A stretch of DNA of 64,000 nt from an uncultured Anaerolineae bacterium. Its GTDB lineage: Bacteria > Chloroflexota > Anaerolineae > Promineifilales > Promineifilaceae. Every line of letters starts with the position of its first letter. Position 1 is the stretch's first letter. The translations under genes were made by a program, and so were the position numbers. The DNA is taken from contig CAJQMR010000029.1 of assembly GCA_905479495.1 (NCBI GenBank), forward strand, positions 1 to 64,000. Reading direction: 5' to 3'. The notes below the pieces were generated by a model that had not been told where the DNA came from, made no database searches, and saw only the letters and a list, made by a program, of their open reading frames with translations. This document shows positions 58,210-64,000 of the stretch, one piece after another.

Positions 58210-61200
58210 TCAGGTCTTTAGGATTTGTTCGGCCGTTTGCCACAAGTCCATTTCTTTCCCTCTGGCTTGAGCGGCGGTGAGGACATCCGGAGAAAGGTTG
58301 GTAGAAACGGCCGTGATTTGTTTGCCAATCATATCTTCAAAAAATTGAGAGCTGGCGATAAAGGGTTGTCGTCGGGCCAACGCATACAGCGTCACAGCCT
58401 GCTCTGCTTCTCCCGCCACCGCGTACAGATAAGCGGCCACGGCTAACAATGGCCCCAGCAGGAATGGTCTTTTTTTCCGGCTTTCGACTTGAATGGCCGC
58501 TTTGATAATCTCTCGGGCTCTGGCCCATTCACCGGCAAAAGCGGCAGCCAATCCCGAGCCCAGCCCAGGGACGGGATTGGCGAGCAAGTGTTCGCTGATC
58601 AGAAGTTGGCCCTTTTCTTCGACTGGTTCCCTTTGAACCAGTGCCAGCGCACCTAGCAGGTCGGAAAGCACCTGATCCACATCAGGATGGCGGAATTCCG
58701 GCATCGTTTGCACAAGACGCCGCGCCTGTTGCGTCGCTGCCCGACACTGTTCGTACTGGCCCAAATGCAGCCGGCAGGTCGCCTCTAAATTCTGGGCAAA
58801 AATCTGCAACCTGAGATTGCTCATTTCGGCCGCTATTTGTTGGCCTTCCTGGCTGGCCCGAAGCCCGGCTTCAAGATGACCGTTGCACATATGTGCATAG
58901 CCCAAATAGATCAAACCCACTCCGAGCTGTTGGGGATGATTTAACCCCCGTACCCGGGCAATTGCTTCCTGTAGTTGTGTTTCGGCGGCCGCATATTTGC
59001 CAGAGTCTGTGTCAACACGACCCAACATCAGCTGTAATTGAACCTCCAGCACGGGGTGGCCCAACGCCTGGGCCAGGGAAAGGCCGTGGCGGGCTACTTC
59101 GACCGCCTGTTCCTGATCGCCATTATTGCGTATGGCTTGATGCAGGCCAATCAGATTTCGAACTAGCCAGACCTGGTTCCCTGACTCCTCCAGTAAAGCC
59201 TGGCTGCGGCGAAACAGCCGCACGGCCGTTTCCGGCTCATTCCAGACCATCGTGTAGCCCTCTATAAGGCATAACCATGCCTGTTCTGCCTTTGTGTCTC
59301 GCTCATGGAAATAAGGCGTCGCCAGCAACGCCCTAGCCTGTTGTAGAAATGCTGCTTCCACCTCAGTTTGAAAAAAGATGCCATGAAAATTGGCCAGCCA
59401 GATTAAAGTCCAGAACAAAGCGCTGGGAGCCTGATCCGGCCGGTGGCGTAAATCATCGTGGATTTGCTGAAGCAGGGTGATCCCTTCATAATATTGACCG
59501 CATGCGTAATAATATTCAGCCAGGCCGGGTAAGGCCGTCTCCAGGTCGGCAAATTGCGCCTTGCGCAGCGCATCAAAGAAGGCGGGCCGGATATTCGGCA
59601 TATCGGCCTGAACCTGATGGGCGATGGCTATTTGTTCCGGTCCGCTCAGCCCCTCAACCTGATTTCCTAGCCAGGTGCAAAAATAAGTTCGGTGACGATC
59701 GCGCAGGGCGTCATCTTCGCCTCGTTTGGCGGCGGCAAATTGTCGTAAGAGTTCGTGTATGTGGTAACGGCCGTTTACTGTATCAAACGTCAATAGAGAC
59801 TTGTTCACTAACCCAGCCAGATCACGCAGCGAGGCTTGGGTCACAACCGTGGCCGCTTCTCGGCTAAAGCCACCCTTAAAAATTGTTACTTGCGCCAACA
59901 ACTGCTGTTCAGCAGGTGGAAGCCTTTGCCAGGACGCATCAAACACAGCCTGCATACTACGATGACGGGAAGGTATGTCCCGCAAATCACTTTCCAAAAA
60001 GTTCAGGTTGCGTTGGATTTCGGCAGCGATTTCCGCCAGGGTGAATAAATCCACCCAGGTGGCTGCCAGTTCCAGAGCTAAGGGCATCCCCTCCACCAAA
60101 CGGCAAATGTGGTTGAGGATGGGTAAGTTTTCGGGAGATACTTCAAAATTAGGTCGCAGACGGCGGGCGGCTTGCAGAAATAAAGTGCGGGCATCATCAG
60201 AAACGGCCGTATCATCCACCACCAACCCCTGAAGCGGATAAACTTGCTCACCCTGCAAGCGCAACCGTTCCCGCGAAGTAACCAAAATTTGCAGCTGCGG
60301 CGCGGTCTGCAGTAAGCGCCTCACCAATTCACTGCCATCCAGTAAATGCTCAAAATTGTCCAAGACCAACAATATCTGCCTTGTTCGTAACGTGTTAAAA
60401 AGCTGCTGTTCGCCTGCTTCCAGCCGTATTTCCATGGCTTCGGCAATCGCCGACAAGATGCGGTTGCTCTCGCCCACCCAGGCCAGCGGCACAAAAAAGA
60501 CACCTTGGGCAAACTGCTGCCGGGCCAACTGACGTTTGGCCACTGCCAAAGATAACCGTGTTTTACCCATGCCGCCTGAACCCAAAATAGTGACCAGCCT
60601 TGTCTGCGGATTGGCCAACAGGCTGTCCAGGTCTGCCAATTCAGCCTGTCGGCCGACAAAAGGCGTGGCTTGTGTGCGCAAATTGTGCGGCACGGCATGA
60701 GGTTCCTCGCTTTCTGCCTCCCCTCTTAACCGATCTTTGCGGATGGCTTCAACCAGTGCTTCCGTTTCGCTGGATGGGGTGATGCCCAGTTCATCTTGCA
60801 GCAGTTGACACAGAGTTTGGTAATGGGTGAGGGCGTCGGTGCGACGGCCGTTTCGCGCCAACACCATCATCAACTGCCTGTGCCCTTCCTCACGCAAATT
60901 ATCATTCGCTATCTGCTGCCGGGCATATTTTTCTGCCTGTTCAAAATTCTCATTTTGGAGGTGATAGTCGGTCAAACGACCAAGGGTATCAAGTAACTGG
61001 CGGCGTAAATCGGCCCGACGAGCTTGTACCCAGCTTTCAAACTCAAGGCTGTCGGGCAGGTAAAAGTCAGCCAGGAAATCGCCACGATAGAGCGTGACGG
61101 CCGTTTGCCAATCCGCCACCTTTTGCGAATCCGTTAATGTCTCAAATTGGGTGATGTCTAGCTGGAAACGGCCGTCTGGATTCACTTGTATCGTCTGCCG

Positions 61201-61467
61201 GTCGGCCAGCACAAGGGGAGCGTCGCCATTCACTGTGGGAATCGCCTGCCGCAAATGGTAGAGAGCATGGCGCAAGTTACCCTGCGCTGATTTAGTGGGC
61301 AGTTCCGGCCACAGCAAAGCCATCAACGCTTCCCGTGTGTGTACCTTTGGCTGGCAAACCAGGTAGATGAGAAGCGCCTGGACGGCTTTGGTGCGGAATT
61401 GGGTTAACGGCCGTTGCTTGTAAACGGCTTCAAACGGTCCCAACAATGCCAACGATAACTCAAACAT
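58210..61467 (-). CDS. SARP-type transcriptional regulator with BTAD, NB-ARC-like ATPase and TPR domains
   Basis: A 1085-residue regulator starting at ATG 61467 after GGGG. The N-terminal winged helix (about 1-95) is of the OmpR type (LLGPFEAVYKQRPLTQFRTKAVQALLIYLV). The bacterial transcriptional activation domain follows (about 100-245: LTHYQTLCQLLQDELGITPSSETEALVEAI). The ATPase has TILGSGGMGKTRLSLAVAK near 297 and a Walker B ILLVLDNFEHLLDG. A helical arm and TPR-like repeats fill the last 500 residues. Such proteins switch on target operons when the STAND ATPase oligomerises on a signal. No obvious target is adjacent except perhaps the small gene at 61583. Confidence 0.92.
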   Translation of the reverse strand: MFELSLALLGPFEAVYKQRPLTQFRTKAVQALLIYLVCQPKVHTREALMALLWPELPTKSAQGNLRHALYHLRQAIPTVNGDAPLVLADRQTIQVNPDGRFQLDITQFETLTDSQKVADWQTAVTLYRGDFLADFYLPDSLEFESWVQARRADLRRQLLDTLGRLTDYHLQNENFEQAEKYARQQIANDNLREEGHRQLMMVLARNGRRTDALTHYQTLCQLLQDELGITPSSETEALVEAIRKDRLRGEAESEEPHAVPHNLRTQATPFVGRQAELADLDSLLANPQTRLVTILGSGGMGKTRLSLAVAKRQLARQQFAQGVFFVPLAWVGESNRILSAIAEAMEIRLEAGEQQLFNTLRTRQILLVLDNFEHLLDGSELVRRLLQTAPQLQILVTSRERLRLQGEQVYPLQGLVVDDTAVSDDARTLFLQAARRLRPNFEVSPENLPILNHICRLVEGMPLALELAATWVDLFTLAEIAAEIQRNLNFLESDLRDIPSRHRSMQAVFDASWQRLPPAEQQLLAQVTIFKGGFSREAATVVTQASLRDLAGLVNKSLLTFDTVNGRYHIHELLRQFAAAKRGEDDALRDRHRTYFCTWLGNQVEGLSGPEQIAIAHQVQADMPNIRPAFFDALRKAQFADLETALPGLAEYYYACGQYYEGITLLQQIHDDLRHRPDQAPSALFWTLIWLANFHGIFFQTEVEAAFLQQARALLATPYFHERDTKAEQAWLCLIEGYTMVWNEPETAVRLFRRSQALLEESGNQVWLVRNLIGLHQAIRNNGDQEQAVEVARHGLSLAQALGHPVLEVQLQLMLGRVDTDSGKYAAAETQLQEAIARVRGLNHPQQLGVGLIYLGYAHMCNGHLEAGLRASQEGQQIAAEMSNLRLQIFAQNLEATCRLHLGQYEQCRAATQQARRLVQTMPEFRHPDVDQVLSDLLGALALVQREPVEEKGQLLISEHLLANPVPGLGSGLAAAFAGEWARAREIIKAAIQVESRKKRPFLLGPLLAVAAYLYAVAGEAEQAVTLYALARRQPFIASSQFFEDMIGKQITAVSTNLSPDVLTAAQARGKEMDLWQTAEQILKT

Positions 61468-61582
61468 GCCCCATTTTACCACTGTCAACGGAATGTCAAC
61501 GCTTTGCTCACGCACTCGTTCATGGCTCGTCCACGTTTAACAATCATACTGAAGGAAATCAAACGCAAAGGAGAAATAAACC

Positions 61583-61762
61583 ATGAACTTCAGTGATATG
61601 AACACCCATTTTTACCTGGCGAATCGCGAACAACCAGAAGAGCCGGATGATGTTTCCTACCAGGTCTCAATAAATGAGAAAGGCCCAATGCCACTTATTT
61701 TACTGCTGGGTGTAAGTGGACTGGCCGTACTCTCTGTGTTGATGATGTTTGTTGTGGGGTAA
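61583..61762 (+). CDS. small single-span membrane protein
   Basis: A 59-residue protein with a strong ribosome binding site (AAAGGAG) ten bases before ATG 61583. The first 35 residues are polar and acidic (REQPEEPDDVSYQVS). One clear membrane segment follows at about 36-58 (MPLILLLGVSGLAVLSVLMM). The stop is at 61760-61762. It lies divergently from the SARP regulator with a gap of about 115 bases, which makes it a possible target. It converges with the NarL-type regulator gene. No family is recognised. Confidence 0.6.
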   Translation: MNFSDMNTHFYLANREQPEEPDDVSYQVSINEKGPMPLILLLGVSGLAVLSVLMMFVVG

Positions 61763-61779
61763 GTAGAAAAGATAACGCC

Positions 61780-62433
61780 TCAACTGTGTAAATTGGCGTC
61801 CCGCGCTTTCACAATTGCCTGGGCGCGGTCGGCCACTTGCAGCTTGTTGAAGATGTTGGAGATGTGGTTGCTTACCGTTTTGCCGCTGATGTGCAGCTGG
61901 CTGGCAATGTCATTATTGCTCAACCCCTGGGCAATGAGCGTCAGCACTTCCCGCTCACGGTCAGTGAGTTCGGGAAAGGGGGAAACGGCCGTATCTCCCC
62001 TCTGCCCGCCACGTTGAAAAAAAGTGGTTAACCGACCGGCAATCGCTGGCCCAAATAGCGCCTGTCCTTCGGCTACGGCCTGCACCGTGGCTAGCACCTC
62101 TGCTTTGTCCGCCCCTTTCAAAATATAGCCCCGCGCCCCGGCGCTCATCGCCGCAAAAAGCGAATCGTCATCTTCCAGCATCGTGAGCATGATAATGCCC
62201 ACTTCGGGCAAATCGGCCAAAATGCGGCGGGTGGCTTCGATGCCGTTCATGTCCGGCATCTGGATGTCCATCAAAATCACATCAGGGGTTACCGCTTTCG
62301 CCTGCGCAAAGGCTTCTTGGCCCGTGCCTGCTTCGCCCACAACGGCCGTTTCCGCCGCCGAATTCAGCAAGAGCTTAAGCCCTTCACGAAACAAATTATG
62401 ATCATCTACCACCAGGATGCGAATGGGTTCCAT
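61780..62433 (-). CDS. NarL/FixJ family response regulator
   Basis: A 217-residue two-domain regulator. The receiver has ILVVDDHNLFREGLKLLL, the phosphorylated aspartate in VILMDIQMPDMNGIEA near 57 and the lysine in GYILKGADKAEV. The C-terminal LuxR-type helix-turn-helix reads LTDREREVLTLIAQGLSNNDIASQLHISGKTVSNHISNIFNKL. It should be phosphorylated by the histidine kinase whose C-terminal end lies at 63787-64000, with the glycosyltransferase gene between them on the same strand. Four genes or fewer probably form one unit. Confidence 0.95.
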   Translation of the reverse strand: MEPIRILVVDDHNLFREGLKLLLNSAAETAVVGEAGTGQEAFAQAKAVTPDVILMDIQMPDMNGIEATRRILADLPEVGIIMLTMLEDDDSLFAAMSAGARGYILKGADKAEVLATVQAVAEGQALFGPAIAGRLTTFFQRGGQRGDTAVSPFPELTDREREVLTLIAQGLSNNDIASQLHISGKTVSNHISNIFNKLQVADRAQAIVKARDANLHS

Positions 62434-62447
62434 GCGGTTGCTCCAGG

Positions 62448-63719
62448 TTATCGTTTGTTATGGTGAACGATTTGCTCAACCAGATTGACAGCTTTGGCCA
62501 CACCATCTTCTTGCTGAATGATTTGCGCCAACGCAACAGCGCGTTGGCGCATGTTGGCGTCGGAGACGGCCGTTTCAATAGCAGCAGCCAACTTAACGGC
62601 CGTGAGCTTTTTAAAAGGTATTGGCGCCGGACCAATACCCATCGCCCCAATGCGTCGTCCCCAGTAAAACTGGTCAAACAAAAACGGCGTCAGAATAGTA
62701 GGCACACCGGCCCAAAAGCCAAAACCCGTGGTGCCCGACCCGCCGTGATGAATCACCGCCGCCATTTTGGGGAAAAGCCAGCTGTAGGGCGCATAATCCA
62801 GCAGATAAACCGTGTCTGGCAGTTCGGTCTGACCAATACCCGCCCAACCTGCTTGCAGCACAGCCCGCTGCCCGGATAGTTCCAGGGCATCCAAAACTAC
62901 CTGCGTTATGCGCTCCGGCTCGCGCACCGGCATGCTGCCAAAGCCAACAAAAATGGGCGCTGATCCTGCTGCCAAAAAATCGGCTAGCGCTTGAGGCGGG
63001 GTCCAGTTGGGTTCCTCTGGCCGCCAGTAGCCAGTGTAGTGTACATGCGGACCCCAATCCGGCGGGCGGGGCACGATGGCTTCACTAAAGCCAAGCAGCG
63101 TGGGCATCTGGCCTATTTGCGCAAAGTTGCCGAGGAACGGCCGTGCCGCCAGCCCCAACGCCTCCTGCCGCCACCGGTTAACCGCCCGGCGAAAGCCAGA
63201 CCAGACAAGCTGCTCAGCAATGCGGTAAGACAGGGCATTGTAGCCGGGCAGGAATCCTGGCCCGGCCGGGAAGGCCACCATGGGAAAGGCGCTGGTGCGA
63301 ATCATCGGAATGACGGCCATGGTGATCATGGGGATGTGCAGCTTTTCTGCCAGGTCCACACCAAACAAGCCGCCCGGCAGCTGATTGATGATACCGTCCG
63401 TTTGCCACAGGTTTGGCCGTGAGAGCACATTGGCAATGCCGGTAGCCAAATCCCAAAACAGCGCCTTGACGGAACGCCACATCTTCCACACGTTCTGCCC
63501 TGATTCGGTCAGCGTGATGCCACCACCGCTGGTCAGCAAGGCTTCGGCATCACCGGGCACGGGGCAAAAATCGAGACCGTATTGGGCCGCCAGCGGCGCA
63601 AAGTTTTCCAAGGAAATGAGCCGAACTGAAAAACCAGCCGCTTGCAAACCTTGCCCCAAAACAACACAGGGCAAGACGTCCCCGCGCGATCCTAGTGCCA
63701 AAATCGTGAGATGGGTCAT
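62448..63719 (-). CDS. GT1/UGT-like glycosyltransferase
   Basis: A 423-residue GT-B enzyme starting at ATG 63719, with AAGGAG upstream at a long spacing. The N-terminus MTHLTILALGSRGDVLPCVVLGQGL is the usual start of sterol glucosyltransferase/macrolide-type UGTs. The donor-binding motif is MAAVIHHGGSGTTGFGFWAGVPTILTPFLFDQFYWG near 315-350. Such enzymes transfer a sugar from a nucleotide donor to a lipid or natural product. It is placed between a response regulator and a histidine kinase, which suggests that it is regulated by or co-expressed with them. The acceptor is unknown. Confidence 0.9.
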   Translation of the reverse strand: MTHLTILALGSRGDVLPCVVLGQGLQAAGFSVRLISLENFAPLAAQYGLDFCPVPGDAEALLTSGGGITLTESGQNVWKMWRSVKALFWDLATGIANVLSRPNLWQTDGIINQLPGGLFGVDLAEKLHIPMITMAVIPMIRTSAFPMVAFPAGPGFLPGYNALSYRIAEQLVWSGFRRAVNRWRQEALGLAARPFLGNFAQIGQMPTLLGFSEAIVPRPPDWGPHVHYTGYWRPEEPNWTPPQALADFLAAGSAPIFVGFGSMPVREPERITQVVLDALELSGQRAVLQAGWAGIGQTELPDTVYLLDYAPYSWLFPKMAAVIHHGGSGTTGFGFWAGVPTILTPFLFDQFYWGRRIGAMGIGPAPIPFKKLTAVKLAAAIETAVSDANMRQRAVALAQIIQQEDGVAKAVNLVEQIVHHNKR

Positions 63720-63786
63720 GAGTGTGTGACGATCTCCTTTTGGTACCGGGCGACTTTGCCGTCGAGGATGGTTGGGAACGTGATTT

Positions 63787-64000
63787 TCATGCGCGTTCTG
63801 ACTCACTGGCGAGTAACAAAGGAAGTACGGCCGTTACCCGCGTGCCTTTCTTTTGTTTAACCACCGTCAACGATCCACCTAACTCTTCAGCCCGTTCCCG
63901 CATGGAGCGGATGCCCACGCCCGACGGTGGCGCTGGCGGCAGCCCAATGCCGTCGTCACTGACGGTGATTTGCAGGGTGGTACGGCCGTTTCCCACCACC
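63787..64000 (-). CDS. sensor histidine kinase, C-terminal part (partial)
   Basis: The gene enters from the right edge of the window, and only the last 71 codons or so are seen. The sequence QITVSDDGIGLPPAPPSGVGIRSMRERAEELGGSLTV is the end of the HATPase domain of NarX/DegS-type kinases (G1 box DDGIGL, G2 GVGIRSMRERA). This type phosphorylates NarL regulators, such as the one at 61780. The N-terminal sensor part lies outside the window. Confidence 0.85.
   Translation of the reverse strand, partial: VVGNGRTTLQITVSDDGIGLPPAPPSGVGIRSMRERAEELGGSLTVVKQKKGTRVTAVLPLLLASESERA

Larger units (their letters stand above)
988..63989. repeat. highly iterated palindrome ACGGCCGT, about 104 copies across the window
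   Basis: A hand count gives about 104 exact copies of ACGGCCGT. With near-even composition, one or two are expected. First and last copies are near 988 and 63982. Most lie inside genes and occur in all three frames (coding Thr-Ala-Val, Asn/Asp/Tyr-Gly-Arg or Arg-Pro); several are between genes. Flanks favour AA before and TT or TTCC after. About 15 one-base variants (GCGGCCGT, TCGGCCGT) also occur. It resembles the HIP1 octamer of cyanobacteria in behaviour, but not in sequence. Confidence 0.9.

Noticed and set aside
1..64000. tRNA or rRNA genes, insertion sequences, prophage
   Set aside because: No cloverleaf, rRNA-like sequence, transposase or phage protein was recognised by reading both strands; a short tRNA could be missed without a covariance search.

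Overview
The window reads as a chromosomal segment of a free-living bacterium, most likely a member of the Chloroflexota (Anaerolineae or a related class). This is an inference from gene style. There are many very large regulators combining a STAND or AAA ATPase with a winged helix. Secreted proteins carry Thr/Pro-rich linkers and end in a short hydrophobic tail (-YLPFVxR type). beta-Propellers are abundant and there is no outer-membrane machinery. No rRNA, tRNA, transposase, phage gene or CRISPR array was seen. Base composition is moderate and fairly even, except for an AT-rich lipoprotein gene at 6681-7667.

Layout. 1-6.6 kb: end of a secreted P-domain protein, a VOC protein, a PIG-V-like mannosyltransferase, YjbQ, a GNAT enzyme, a CYTH protein and SerA. 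6.7-15.7 kb: an extracytoplasmic block with a TolB-like lipoprotein, a clan-A glycoside hydrolase, a five-heme cytochrome and a di-heme peroxidase/beta-helix fusion. 15.8-22 kb: a protein of unknown function, a UvrD-like helicase and a leucine-rich-repeat ROCO GTPase. 22.4-29.6 kb: PadR/DUF2812, a secreted propeller protein, a dehydrogenase, a broken XRE regulator, TetR/DoxX with a readable operator, and a nitroreductase. 29.8-36.2 kb: an ATPase-winged helix protein next to a 1682-residue transmembrane beta-propeller/ATPase. 36.4-47.8 kb: an SDR, a hybrid histidine kinase and housekeeping genes (nadD, obgE, yceD, rdgB, a receiver protein, two hydrolases, murA). 47.8-52.7 kb: the classic rpmH-rnpA-yidD-yidC-jag cluster, with a PQQ-propeller lipoprotein inserted, then a cyclophilin. 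52.8-55.4 kb: a kinase/PP2C pair resembling the TerY-P phosphorylation module. 55.7-64 kb: a DUF885 metallopeptidase, a chimeric gene remnant, a SARP-type regulator, and a NarL regulator/glycosyltransferase/histidine kinase group.

Two features cut across all regions. First, the palindrome ACGGCCGT occurs about 104 times by hand count, against one or two expected, in every reading frame and between genes. It behaves like the HIP1 element of cyanobacteria. Second, short arrays with a 7- or 8-base period, often folded as hairpins, sit repeatedly on or beside stop codons; one lies in frame inside the helicase gene. The best candidates for undescribed biology are this palindrome, the stop-codon arrays, the paired ATPase system at 29.8-36.2 kb and the shared C-terminal tail of the secreted proteins.
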